Source of the DNA: Larix kaempferi | Taxonomy: Eukaryota; Streptophyta; Pinopsida; Pinales; Pinaceae | Direction: 5' to 3' | Assembly: GCA_027924585.1 (NCBI GenBank) | Contig: BSBM01000299.1 | Coordinates: forward strand, 31,844,501-31,908,500 | Length of the DNA: 64,000 nucleotides | In this document: in pieces, positions 36,628-46,644 of the stretch | Position numbering within the stretch: position 1 is the first letter of the stretch | Layout: each line of letters starts with the position of its first letter | Translations under genes and position numbers: made by a program | The notes under the pieces: generated by a model | Told to the model about the DNA's origin: nothing | Seen by the model: only the letters and a program-made list of their open reading frames with translations | The model's database searches: none

Positions 36628-36679
36628 TTGTAGTACATCTCTTAGGAGGCCATTTTTTGACCTCAAAATCTCTCTAATG

Positions 36680-36973
36680 AGCAGCGAAAGTGCAGGAGTG
36701 TCGAACATCGACCGGACAACGTAGATTCCAGATCGACACAAAGAAGAGATCGCAGAAGTAATAAAGGAACGTGAATTCATGTGCACATGCCGTTCACGAA
36801 GGAAGGAATACTTAGTGCGATGGGAGGATGATGGGTTGCAGGAGGTGACATAGATTTCCAAAGAAGAGTTCAGGAAACTAACGGAGCAGTTGAGTTATTT
36901 TTCACCTGGGGATTCTGATGTAGGAGCATCCGGTCCTAGGAAGATCAGTCGAAGTTGATCGACAAAAGGAGAC
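36680..36973 (+). pseudogene. G1 chromodomain and polypurine tract
   Basis: The frame resumes after the TIR insertion and encodes PDRHKEEIAEVIKERE and RRKEYLVRWEDDG, followed by ISKEEFRKL. This is the core of a retroelement chromodomain (aromatic and WxDD-type residues), which in chromoviruses targets integration to marked chromatin. Stops at 36725 and 36850 interrupt it; one replaces the Trp expected before ISKEEF. The polypurine tract AAAAGGAGAC (36964-36973) follows. Confidence 0.75.
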
Positions 36974-37875
36974 TGACCAGAGGGAGTGCCAATGATCGCT
37001 AGTTCGAGAAGCAGATTGAATCGTCGAAGTCAATAAGTCGGGCAGGAGCTGTCGAAGCAGTCAACAGGAGTAAAAAGGTCGATAGTCGACATGTCCATGT
37101 CGACAAACGACAGTCATTGGGAAACAAGTTGCCGCAGGATCGTGGGAAGGTCGACATGTTGTCAAAACGCGATATTGACAGGTTTGGCGGAGCCAGGCGT
37201 GGAGGAAGGGGAGGCCTAGCGAACCGCAGGAAACAAAGGAAGTCAACAGATCAGTCGAAGTTAACGAAGGACAGTATGATCAACAGGACCGATTAGTGTA
37301 GCTTGTCAAAGGGAAGCGTAGAAGTCAAACAGAGTACTTGGAAATAGTTCAGAGTTGCTGAGGAATTTATTAGCAATTATTATAGGTGGGTGAAGACATG
37401 ATAGATGTCGTCACAGGCATAGGTTGTGCAGCACGGTTGGGGCGCTGAAAGTTGCAGATCTGCAGGATCATGGAATGATCGGCTGATAAAGGATGTGTGT
37501 CTCAAAGATCGCAGTGGTCTCAGGAACAATAGCAGGGTAGAAGACCCAAGAGAGGGGATCATTTAAGGGAATTGGAATTTTGGAGAGTCAAGCAGAGCCG
37601 AAGAGGAGATCGAGCCATAGCTTAGAGTTCAATAGTGAACCAGGAGAGGGTGAGGTCAACACACTGAGAGAGCACACCATATTTAATTCAATATTGTAAC
37701 GGCTGATGCCGACAGATAGTTAGTTATTTGTATTTACACTTATTCTGCATTGTAGCCGATTGGTAGAAGTAATATAAGCCACTTTTGGCATCGTGTTTTA
37801 CACCTTGTTGTGTGAGCATTGTGGTTGTGTCATGTGAATGTTAAGCAAGAACCTTAAGTGACTAACGCACCTTGC
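36974..37875 (+). repeat. G1 3' LTR
   Basis: It starts TGACCAGAGGGAGTGCC after the polypurine tract and aligns to the middle LTR through ACCTTAAGTGACTAACGCAC. The end is placed at about 37875, where similarity to the sequence before the primer site stops. It carries a 9-bp inverted repeat GTCGACATG-TC-CATGTCGAC at 37085-37104 and many GTCGA motifs. By eye it is roughly 85-90% identical to the middle LTR, so G1 is old. Confidence 0.85.
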
Positions 37876-39122
37876 CTCAATACCAACAAGCATTCCACCA
37901 AAATGATTTTAATGTACCTTAATTACCATAGCTACCGTTATACGAAGTGCCTGCCAACCCATCATCACCTAGGTTAACGTATTGGGTTTTCAACATGGTT
38001 AAACTTTACAACCATAGTATGTTGTGGTTACATAACATGTCAAAAGTCAAACTACATTTGCATAATAGCCAATAACAAAGGAAGTATTATGTAGAGATAT
38101 TTTCAATCAAAACTTTGCACTTAGCATAAAACCTTAGAGCACACAACAATGATAATACATAACTATTGTTATAATGTTCTTAGGGTCATAACATCCAACT
38201 TATAATTAACTATATAGAGTATAGTTTGTAACCGTCGGTATTTCAAGGTTGCCATGCTAAACTTAACATATAGGGTTTGTGCATATAGTGTATAAACATC
38301 AAAACATAAGCATAGATGCATAATAATTACGTTTGATAGCACTAGTATATAAGCTTAGGTTATTACTATTCTTAACACAGAAATGGATACATGGTATAAC
38401 TCCTAGTGTAGGGTTAATGGCCTATATCCTTGTAATCAAAGTTCAATACATTTAACGATGGCTTAATACAAGTCAAGTATAATAGTGTTAAACACAATTC
38501 ATGAGTTGCGAGTATAAATGATAGGGAATTATATAAACAAAGTTATAGAGAATAAACCGTAAAAATGAAGATCAAACTAGAGTAGATCTCACCCTAGAAC
38601 ACTTCAGGTTTTTATTTTCCTTTTAAAACATTGAAGGCTAATTGAAGTTTAAATAAGACCTCTTTATACACTTTGTAATACTTGGAAAGAAGTATCGCTC
38701 TTACCTGTGATCTGCGACAAAAGTTCAAATGCATTAGCTAAATAGCTAAGTAAGCCTCGGGGTGCCCGTAGGACCCCTTCATCATCAATAAAATAAACAG
38801 TTAGCACTTATAATGAAATCAGCATCATGATAAATCTATAAGATCTAGACAGCTAAAGAAGTAACCATATTTGATATAGGATGAAAGAATGGTGTAAAAA
38901 CATCGAGCAGTATATTAACAAGCATAAACACATACACGTACTCTGTAAGACAAACATAAACAAGTAATTGACATAACATGTTCATAAATAATGGAGACGT
39001 ATTATTATAGGTGTGTTGTCTAGTTAAAAAAATTATCATTTATTGTACTTCCGCATAGCGATTGTAGCACTTAATGCTACTTAGAAAAATTTAAAATTTT
39101 TGTGAATTTTTTGGATGTTACA
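37876..39122 (+). repeat. G2 5' LTR, second segment
   Basis: It ends TTTTTTGGATGTTACA, matching the ends of the LTR copies at 3394 and 18416. A block at 38730-38760 (AAATGCATTAGCTAAATAGC, then TAAGTAAG) aligns with 2925-2950 and 17935-17960. Immediately downstream are a primer site and gag, showing it is the 5' LTR of G2. The left boundary with G1 is judged from loss of G1 LTR similarity. Confidence 0.7.
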
Positions 39123-39124
39123 TG

Positions 39125-39136
39125 TGTTATCAGAGC
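39125..39136 (+). other. G2 primer binding site
   Basis: TGTTATCAGAGC differs at one position from the initiator tRNA-Met primer site and lies two bases after the LTR. It is followed by GCGAGTTCAAACTC, as is usual in gypsy leaders. Confidence 0.75.
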
Positions 39137-39266
39137 GCGAGTTCAAACTCTAGTCCTAAAATAGGCTCACATGCACAAAATAGGAAATGAATAATAGAAA
39201 AACTTAGTTACTAACTTTTATTAAATTTTTTTCTGTACAGAACAACTTGACATTTAATTTGTAGGT

Positions 39267-39678
39267 ATGGACATACTGGAAGAATCCGTAGAGGACAGAT
39301 CTCCTCATAATGAACGTAATAATAATGAACATGAAAATATTACTGAAGAAATCTACGTAGAACTGAATGATCAATCAACTGAATTATTACATACAGTTAA
39401 GGACTTAAAAACTGGAATAAGAAATTTTAAAGAAGAAAATGAAAGAATTTTAAGAGTACAGGAAGAATTGAACTAGATTTTACTAGAAAAGTATCATCAT
39501 GATGAAAAAGATAAAAGAACATAAGTAAAATCTGAATCTAGAACAATGTCCTACAAACACAAAGAGAAGAAAATGAAATACTATAAAACTTAAAGTAACT
39601 CTTCTTCTTCTTAATCCGATGATAAAACTTATCGCAGAAAATATAATTATGATCAAGACAATAGTGATAGTGACTGTG
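39267..39678 (+). pseudogene. G2 gag, N-terminal part
   Basis: The ATG at 39267 opens an acidic, Asn/Glu-rich frame (MDILEESVEDRSPHNERNNN) with a probable coiled-coil stretch (LLHTVKDLKTGIRNFKEENE). It meets a stop at 39474-39476, where a sense codon is expected because the following sequence stays gag-like to 39678. Copia A interrupts it within the CTGTG at 39674-39678, and gag resumes at 46645. The part before the conserved domain is variable in this lineage. Confidence 0.6.
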
Positions 39679-40282
39679 TGTTGATGTATATGTAACTTCG
39701 GAATGTGTTTCACCCATGTATTTCATCTATGTATATTGTACTCCTATAGAGATGTTATTATTCCTCTATACGGAAGTGTCGTCATTTGTATTGATAAGTG
39801 TCACAAGTGTCGTAACTTGCCGATGGGTTATTAGACAACCATGTGTGGGGTCCGCCATGATTAAGTTAATATTGGGTTATTGTACTAGGCTAGACAAGTC
39901 AGCCCCATAAGGTTATTGGGCAATCAGGACAAGTATAAATAGAGATCTCCAGATCTCTATTTGGATCACTCAGAACTCACTCTTCCTTCACTTGAAAAGT
40001 GGTCCACAAGTGAGGAGGAGGATCAGCTGCTAGGAGGATTCTATCTCTGTGTACTTGGGTTGTACTTTGGTTGTATCATTGCTCTATCTACCTCTGAGGA
40101 AGTTGTGGAGTTTTTCACCTTAGGGTTTTCCCCACGGAAACTTTGTGTGTCTATTGTCTCTTATGTTTGCTTCTTGTGATGATTGACATGCTTGCTATGA
40201 TTGATATGCATTGATATACTATACATGTTATTCTCTCAGCAAAGATCCTAGAGTATCTTGAATTAATGCTCAAAATTTAACA
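39679..40282 (+). repeat. Copia A 5' LTR (604 bp)
   Basis: It starts TGTTGATGTATATGTAAC and ends CAAAATTTAACA, immediately before the primer site. The TATA box TATAAATA is at 39934-39941, directly followed by an inverted repeat AGAGATCT-CC-AGATCTCT (39942-39959), which would sit at the start of the transcript. The direct copy is 46041-46644. Confidence 0.95.
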
Positions 40283-40294
40283 TGGTATCAGAGC
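40283..40294 (+). other. Copia A primer binding site
   Basis: TGGTATCAGAGC, an exact initiator tRNA-Met site, directly adjoins the LTR. The leader 40295-40860 that follows is untranslated and holds no gene. Confidence 0.95.
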
Positions 40295-40860
40295 TAACGT
40301 GAGAAGAAGACAATGTGCAGTGATAGAAACCAGGGTTTCTTGTTTATTGGGTTTCTCTCCATAGATTTTGGAAAAGCAATATGATAGATTGAATCTCCTA
40401 AGCAAGGTGAATCTATCTGTCCAATCAGAATTCAGTTCTAAGCACTTTCAGTTTTGGCCCAAAAACTTAGGGTTTCCTCAAAAATAGGAATTTCTGAAAT
40501 ATGAAGACACAGCTGGAAGCTCCTTGAAAAAATCAAAGTTTAGAGCTTTGGATCGAGATTTGTGGTTGGGTAAATATCCAGGAAACTCAAACCCTAATTC
40601 AGGGTCCTCCTCAGTGAATCCAGAAAGACTAAAAGACATTTATGAAGGATGAAACTTTGCAAAACTCAAATTCTGAGTATACTAGGCTGATCAGCTCATC
40701 AAGGCACATCTTTCTATCCTTTCATAAAGTTGAAATTCACATTCTGAATTTTTAGGGTTTCTCTGACAAACCCTAATCTCGGACGAGATCCAGTTTTCGG
40801 CAAATCAAGTGGTAAGACCTAAATCTTTTCTATTTCCATTTGAAGTACTCTTTAAGACAT

Positions 40861-41936
40861 CTCACCACACCAAGATTGAGGATAAGCTTGAAGGGGTTGA
40901 TAACTTCTGAGCCTGGAAGTATAGGATTGGGTTAATCGTGGAAGAGAATGAGTTGGACTCATATGTAAAAGAAGAGATCCCTATCCTAGAGGATGAAGAG
41001 GCTAAGATATTGCTTAAGAAGAACTTGGTCAAGGAAAAGAGAATCATTGTTGATTCTATCAAGGACCATCTCATCCCCCATGTGTCATCTCTGAAGACAC
41101 CCAAAGAGATGTTTGATTCCCTATCCAAGCTATTTGAAGGGAAGAACATAAATCGGAAGATGACTCTGCGGAACCAATTGAAAGGGGTAAGACTTCAGAA
41201 TGGAAAATCCATTCAATATTATTTTTCTAGGGTCTCTCAGATCAAGGAACAACTAGAAGCAGTGGATGAAATGGTGGAGAACGACGAAGTTGTCATGGCC
41301 ACTCTCAATGGCCTACCCAGGTCATGGGACTCCTTTATTCAAGGAATCTCTGCAAGAAAGAAGTTGGTATCCTTCAACAGACTACAGGAAGAATGCTCAC
41401 AAGAAGAATCAAGGCTTGTGGCACGAGAAGAAAAGATGGGGAATGAAGATCAAGCTCTCACAGCTCACACCAAGAAAGGGAAGTCCAAGAGAGAGCCATC
41501 TCAGTTCAAGAAATCTTCACATCACCATAAAGAAAGGACAATATGCTTCACCTGTAATGAAAAGGGACATATTTCCATAAATTGTCCCAAGAACAAGAAG
41601 GACAACAACAACTTCAACAAGAAGAAGAAGGGCAGCAAAAGAAGGTACCATGCTCATGTTGCTGAGGCTGATGAACCTCCCAAGAAGAATGCTAGAGCAG
41701 AAAGTGATGATGATGACTCATCAAGCGAAGAAGAGTATGTTCTAATCTCTGCTCTCACAGGTACTATTTCTCATGGTTGTAATGATTGGCCTATTGACAG
41801 TGGGGCTTCCAAACACATGACTGGGTTTAAAGAATATTTTGTAAATCTATCCGAACATGAATCACCCCATAAGGTGAAACTTGGGGATGATTATCATACC
41901 CTATCAAAGGAAGTGGAGAAGCCTCCTACAACCTAG
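40861..41936 (+). pseudogene. Copia A gag and protease
   Basis: Coding similarity starts upstream of the open frame, at TKIEDKLEGVDNF, where a TGA (40909) replaces a codon before AWKYRIGLI. The open frame 40938-41936 (332 codons) contains the gag core (EMFDSLSKLFEG, LNGLPRSWDSFIQGI), a zinc knuckle C-x2-C-x4-H-x4-C (CFTCNEKGHISINC, about 41550-41590), a Lys-rich and Asp/Ser-rich segment, and the aspartic protease motif IDSGASKHMTG (41795-41825). A frameshift near 41905 separates it from the pre-integrase part. Confidence 0.9.
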
Positions 41937-42523
41937 ATTCTAGAAATTCTTTGAAGATGAAAGAAGTTCTTTATGTACCTGGGCTCAAGAAGAACCTACT
42001 CTCCATATCCACACTGGATGCAAAAGGTATGAGGGTTGCATTTGTGGATGGCCAAGTTCTAATGTGGCCAAAGGGAAAGACCATAGATGATGCAGTGGTG
42101 ATTGGAGAGCAAGAGGGAGGATTATATAAATTGAAGGGCCAACCTGAACAATCCTTAGTGCATGATTCCACGGAGCCAAGTGAACTTTGGCATAGAAGAC
42201 TTGCTCATATGCACTATAGGGCACTTCCAATTGCAAGCAAGGTTGTAGAGGGTCTTCCTAAAATCAAGACTAAGCATGAATGTGTTTGCAAGGGCTGTGC
42301 AAAAGGAAAAAACATAAAGAAGGCATTTCCAAGCAGTGAAATCAAGGCAAAAGGAATCTTGGAAATCATCCACTCTGATGTATGTGGTCCAATGTCATCC
42401 AGTTCTTTGAGTGGATCCGACAATGGTGGAGAATTCACTTCAGCATACTTCAAGTGCTATGCAGTGATTCAGGAATTAAGAGGGAGTTCACCACTCCTTA
42501 CAATTTACAACATAGAGGTGTAG
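41937..42523 (+). pseudogene. Copia A pre-integrase domain and truncated integrase
   Basis: Frame 41951-42523 encodes KEVLYVPGLKKNLLSIS, the HxxxH-CxxC zinc-binding region (LWHRRLAHMHY, CVCKGCAKGK) and HSDVCGPMSSSSLSG with the first catalytic Asp. It then jumps straight to SDNGGEFTSAYF. Compared with the same region of element C (62090-63853), about 60 codons between SLSG and DNGGEF are missing. The sequence after 42470 decays into rearranged copies of the KEA-x-IKRE segment. Integrase function is lost. Confidence 0.88.
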
Positions 42524-42665
42524 AAGAAGCTACTTCAGAATAGGACTCCAGCAGCTCCTGCAAGGAAGCAAAGATTCAAATGGAGTCGGCCACTTCTCAC
42601 AATCCACATCAGAATGGAGTCGCAAAGATTCAGAGGGAGTCCACCCAACAACCAAAGAAATATAA
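42524..42665 (+). pseudogene. Copia A rearranged integrase segment
   Basis: Short, shuffled pieces resembling the PYNPQ-x-NGVA and KEAKI-x-RES parts of integrase, with repeats of GGAAGCAAAGATTCA-like and GGAGTC blocks. The same scrambled segment (AGGACTCCAGCAGCTCCTGC, GGAAGCAAAGA) is found in element B at about 57976-58250, so the rearrangement predates both insertions. Confidence 0.65.
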
Positions 42666-43083
42666 GTATTTGAATTTTCATTTCTTACATATTTGTTTGT
42701 TCAAATAATGTTGTTCAATGATGTATATGATTATGTTCCTAGACTTAGGTTGTGTATTATGGATATTAGAGTAATTGCATTAATGTACAATATACTACTA
42801 ATATGCATGTGATGTGTAAGTGGTTTATGGAACTGTACAACATTCTATTGCTACTTATCTAGAATGAAACCTCTTTGCTGACATGTTGGGAGTAGTGCAA
42901 ACTCTTAACAATGTTCTGGTAGAGATTGGAAGGCATCTAGAAAGTTACAAGATATGGATGAATGTTGTATTGAAGCATTGGCTAAAATAATTGCATGCAT
43001 GTATGGCATATTTCTTTATGTATAAGAATTTGTTCTGAAAACTATGAGATGTTCCTAATCATGCAATTTAACTTGTTTTGTAG
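42666..43083 (+). other. Intron-like GT-AG block shared by copia A and B
   Basis: A 418-bp AT-rich noncoding segment starts GTATTTGAATT after ATAA and ends in TTAACTTGTTTTGTAG. Coding similarity to RT resumes right after it (43084). Element B has the homologous segment on the other strand (57586-57975, 390 bp) with the same ends, GTATTTGAATT and AACTTGTTGTGTAG. Other copia elements have no intron here. Confidence 0.6.
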
Positions 43084-43866
43084 GAAATATCATATACCTT
43101 CACCTACAAAAGAAGGACTACAACATTTGTTCCAGAAACAAAGATATCTATTGAAGATATTAAAGATATTGAAGATATTGAAGTTCCCAGGATCTGGGAT
43201 GAAGTAACGGAAGAGTGCCATGATCAGTCGATCATGAAGAATGATGTTTAAGATGTTGTCCCAAGACCTGAAGGGAAGTTTGTTGTGACTTCCAAATGGA
43301 TCTACAAGATCAAGCATGCTACAGATGGCAGCATAGAGAAATACAAGGCAAGATTCATAGCTCATGGCTTGTCTCAAAAAGAGGGAATAGATTATGAAGA
43401 AACTTTTGCTCCTATAGCCAGGTACACTTCCATTAGATCAGTACTTGCTCTGGCTGTAGTGATGAAATGGAAGATACACCAGATGGATGTCAAGACTGCT
43501 TTCTTGAACGGTGTAGTTGAAGAGGAAGTGTATGTGGAGCAGCCACTCGGTTTTGAAACACATGACAGGGAGTCATATGTGTGTCGATTGAAGAAAGCCT
43601 TGTATGGCTTGAAGCAAGCTCCTAGGACTTGGTATGGGAGGATGGACAGTTTCTTATCTAGTTTGGGCTTTACCAAGAGTAAAGAAGATTCCAACCTTTA
43701 CTACGAGGTTGAGGAAGGAAATCCAGTGATACTACTTCTGTATGTGGATGACCTATTTGTTACAAGTAATGATAGTTTGATTGATGATACCAAGAGGAAG
43801 CTTGCTGCCGAGTTCGAGATGAAGGACTTGGGGATGATGCACTATTTTCTAGGCATGGAGGTGTGA
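43084..43866 (+). pseudogene. Copia A reverse transcriptase
   Basis: After a 9-bp-periodic run encoding IEDIKDIEDIE (43146-43190), RT motifs follow: a stop replaces the Trp of NDVWDVV (43248), then [64 protein letters not shown], the catalytic LLLYVDD (43735-43755) and MMHYFLGMEV. The frame stops at 43864-43866, where Trp is expected (MEVWQS in B). Apart from stops the domain is well preserved. Confidence 0.92.
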
Positions 43867-44703
43867 TAGAGTGCATATGGGATCTTCCTTGGTCAAGGGA
43901 AGTATATAGTAGAGATCCTGAAGAGGTTCAGGATGATGGACTCCAAGGCCATGGCCACACCTATGGCATCAAACTTGAAGCTTCTGTGTGATGCTTCATC
44001 TGAGCCGATTGATGTCACTATATATCGTCAGATGATTGGGTCCTTGATGTACCTGAAGAACACGAGACTGGATATTTGCTTTGCGGTGAACACATTGAGC
44101 TAGTTCCTGACGGATCTGAGAAGTGTTCACCTTGTTACTGTAAAGCATATTCTGAGGTACCTGAAGGGTACAGTTGACTATGGGCTCAAGTATGATGTGA
44201 ATCAAAAGTTTAACCTACAGGGTTATGTTGATTCAGATTGGGCAGGTAGTGCTGCAGATAGGAAGAGCACTTCTCGGTGTTGCTTCAGTATGGGATCAGG
44301 TGTGATCTCTTGGTTTAGCACGAAGCAGTCCTATGTAGTACTGAGTACAGCCGAGGCAGAGTATGTTGCAGGCTGTTCGGCTAGTTATGAGGCAGTATGG
44401 CTTCGGAAGCTACTGTCTGATTTATTTGATCTCCCACTGGAAGCTACTGGTATCTTTTGTGACAACCAGAGTTGTGTGAAGCTGTCTAAGAACCCGGTGT
44501 TCCACGACAGGTCAAAACACATAGAGATCAAATATCACTATATCAGAGATATGGTGTAGAGAGGAGCAGTGAAGCTCCTGTATGTTGCGACGGATGAGGA
44601 GATTGTAGATGTGTTGACGAAGCCACAAGCCAGAGTGAAGTTCGAGTACTTCAAAGAGAGGCTTGGTGTTCTTCAGATCGATGACACTTCGAAGAAGAAG
44701 TGA
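43867..44703 (+). pseudogene. Copia A RT-RNase H
   Basis: It continues the frame with KYIVEILKRF, MATPMASNLKLL, YRQMIGSLMYL and DICFAVNTLS, then RNase H: GYVDSDWAGS, SWFSTKQSYVVLSTAEAEY, CDNQSCVKLSKNPVFHDRSK, HIEIKYHYIRDMV, VLTKP and FEYFKERLGVLQ. Stops lie at 44101 (LS*FLTD) and 44557 (MV*RGA). The polyprotein ends at TGA, 44701-44703. Confidence 0.92.
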
Positions 44704-44818
44704 TGGAGACATTTGTTGTAGCCATTCCTATCATGGTGGAAGGGGGATGCTTCACATGGTTGTGGATGTAAGCGCTGGATGATGGGCATCATGATGATGT
44801 TCTAGTTTTTGCTTGTAT

Positions 44819-45015
44819 GATCAGTTGGATCATTTATGTATTTACACATCATGGTGGATGCTGGATATGATCAGTTGGATCATTTATGTATGTACGCATC
44901 ATGTTGGATGTTGGATATGATCAGTTGGATCATTTATGTATGTACGCATCATGTTGGATGCTGGATAGGATCGGTTGGATCATTTATGTATGTATGCATC
45001 ATGTTGGATGCTTGG
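44819..45015. repeat. 50-bp tandem repeat, about four copies
   Basis: Units start at 44819, 44869, 44919 and 44969, each with GATCAGTTGGATCATTTATG and GCATCATGTTGGATGCTGGA. Element B carries the related reverse-complement array at 55890-56110. Confidence 0.9.
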
Positions 45016-45019
45016 ACCA

Positions 45020-45215
45020 TGTATCTATATATGTATCAGGTGGATACATTGTATGATCAGGTATATCATGTATGTTGATATGTATCAGGAAGATACATTG
45101 TGTGGATCATGTATCTATGTATGTATCAGGTGGATACACTGTGTATGGTGATATGTATCAGGTAGATACTTGGTATGCATCAGGTGGATGCATTGTATGA
45201 TCAGGATGATCATGG
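45020..45215. repeat. Degenerate array of GTATCAGGTGGATAC motifs
   Basis: Six or so copies of TGTATCAGGTGGATACA-like units alternate with TGTATGATCAGG. The reverse-complement family forms the 57-bp array of element B (55633-55890). Confidence 0.8.
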
Positions 45216-45400
45216 ATGACGAGCTTCAAGATGTTGCTCCAGATGACATGCATCAGGACATTGTAGTGATGATGATCAGGATGATCATGTGTACATTAGG
45301 ATGATGTATGGTGAGTATCAATTGGATACTCTATGGCCATGGACAGGTTGTGCAGATGAGCATGTAAGTAGACCTGGGAGATTTGGACAGGATGAAAAAG

Positions 45401-45800
45401 GCCTTAGATGCTCCAGCTAGGTTTTGTGGTGGACCACATGTAATGTGCTCCTGGGAGATCCGACAGGTAGAGCTGTGTGCTCGTAATAGACTGGGATGCT
45501 TCAGCCAGGTTTTGTGGTGGACCACATGTAATGTGCTCCTGGGAGATCCGACAGGTAGAGCTGTGTGCTCGTAATAGCCTAGGATGCTTCAGCCAGGTTT
45601 TGTGGTGAGATCACATGTAATGTTCTCCTGGGAGATCCGACAGGTAGATCTATGTGCTCGTAATAGCCTGGGATGCTTCAGCCAGGTTTTGTGATGGGTC
45701 ACATGTAATGTGCTCCTGGGAGATCCGAAAGGTAGAGCTGTGTGCTCGTAATAGCCTGGGATGCTACCACCAAGTTTTGTGACGCACGTAATAATTCCTG
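45401..45800. repeat. 88-bp tandem repeat, about 4.6 copies
   Basis: Unit starts at 45401, 45489, 45577, 45666 and 45754 (spacing 88-89). Each has GGGATGCTTCAGCCAGGTTT, ACATGTAATGTGCTCCTGGG and AGATCCGACAGGTAGAGCTG. B has the same family at 54840-55300. Confidence 0.92.
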
Positions 45801-46027
45801 AGGATTCCACAGTATGGCTAGTGATGATGAAGAGCTACAGGTGGTGGGCCTACATCCAGTATGAAAAAGGACTAGCTCTGTAGAACTTCCTACGATGAGT
45901 AGATTCAAAGGTTGATTGAGATAGTAGCAGTAGTGACGATGACGATGATTCGAGGATGATGATTCGCTGATGATGATCCAGAGAAGAAGACTTATGCTAG
46001 TAGATCTGTGTCAAGAAATACCTTCCT

Positions 46028-46040
46028 AGTTAAGAGGGAG
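46028..46040 (+). other. Copia A polypurine tract
   Basis: AGTTAAGAGGGAG directly precedes the 3' LTR; the same tract is found in B (54602-54614, minus strand). Confidence 0.85.
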
Positions 46041-46644
46041 TGTTGATGTATATGTAACTTCAGAATGTATTTCACCCATGTATTTCATCTATGTATATTG
46101 TACTCGTATAGAGATGTTATTATTCCGCTATACGGAAGTGTTGTCATTTGTATTGATAAGTGTCACAAGTGTCATAACTTGTCGATGGGTTACTAGACCA
46201 CCATGTGTAGGGTCAGCCCTGATTAAGTTAATATTGGGTTATTGTACTAAGATAGACAAGTCGGCCCCATAAGGTTAATTGGATATCAAGATAAATATAA
46301 ATAGAGATCTCCCGATCTCTATTTGGATCACTCAAAACTCACTCTTCCTTCACTCGGAAAGTGGTGCACATGTGAGGAGGAGGATCAACTACTAGGAGGA
46401 TTCTATCTTTGTGTACTTGGTTTGTACTTTGGTTGTATCATTGCTCTATCTATCTCTGAGGAAGTTGTGTGGTTTTTCACCTTAGGGTTTTCCCCATGGA
46501 AATTATGTGTGTCTATTATCTCTTATGTTTGCTTATTGTGATGATTGACATGCTTGCTATGATTGATATGCATTGATATACTATACATGTTATTCTCTCA
46601 GCAAAGATCCTAGAGTATCTTGAATTAATGCTCAAAATGTAACA
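46041..46644 (+). repeat. Copia A 3' LTR (604 bp)
   Basis: It starts TGTTGATGTATATGTAAC and ends CAAAATGTAACA, followed by the CTGTG target duplication. The TATA box and downstream AGAGATCT hairpin are conserved (about 46295-46323). Confidence 0.95.

Larger units (their letters stand above)
22311..36679. mobile_element. 14.4-kb insertion with terminal inverted repeats, carrying gene fragments
   Basis: The left end CATTAGAGAAATTTTGAGGT (22311 on) is matched in reverse complement at 36645-36679, with 33 of 35 positions identical, and the similarity continues weakly for about 20 bp more. The interval lies exactly between the G1 integrase C-terminus and the G1 chromodomain, so it is an insertion. 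No clear target duplication and no recognised transposase were found. Inside are a tandem repeat, a duplicated exon-like block, a spliced-looking ORF, an AKR2-like exon and a gypsy remnant (G3). A large gene-carrying DNA transposon (Pack-MULE-like) is the leading idea; nested insertions may account for part of the length. Confidence 0.55.
14363..37875 (+). mobile_element. Ty3/gypsy chromovirus G1, composite with three later insertions
   Basis: G1 consists of the last ~70 bp of an internal region with its polypurine tract (14363-14431), an LTR (14432-14438 joined to 18417-19319), a primer binding site, gag, RNase H, integrase, chromodomain, a second polypurine tract and a 3' LTR (36974-37875). 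The middle LTR has a polypurine tract on its left and a primer site on its right, so it serves two internal regions. This is the arrangement produced by recombination between elements or by a tandem copy whose left part was deleted. Protease and most RT are missing. Insertions are a solo LTR (14439-18416), a mini-LTR remnant (20658-20878) and the TIR element (22311-36679). Confidence 0.7.
44704..46027 (+). other. Copia A 3' untranslated region with tandem arrays
   Basis: 1.3 kb between the end of pol and the polypurine tract. It contains three consecutive repeat blocks (44819-45015, 45020-45215, 45401-45800) and a GATGATGA-rich stretch (45925-45985). ORFs on both strands here are repeats read by chance. 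Such long 3' spacers are unusual for small copia elements. Confidence 0.85.
39679..46644 (+). mobile_element. Ty1/copia element A, full structure, defective
   Basis: A 6966-bp element with two 604-bp LTRs, target duplication CTGTG (39674-39678 and 46645-46649), primer site, gag-protease, truncated integrase, RT, RNase H, 3' tandem arrays and polypurine tract. The LTRs differ at about 40 of 604 positions, so it is not recent. It is related to element B across gag, the intron-like block, RT, RNase H, 3' arrays and LTR start. It cannot be autonomous: about 60 integrase codons including catalytic residues are missing, and stops and frameshifts occur. It splits the gag of G2. Confidence 0.95.

Noticed and set aside
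40862-41149. 95-residue minus-strand frame
   Set aside because: Shadow of the copia A gag gene on the other strand.
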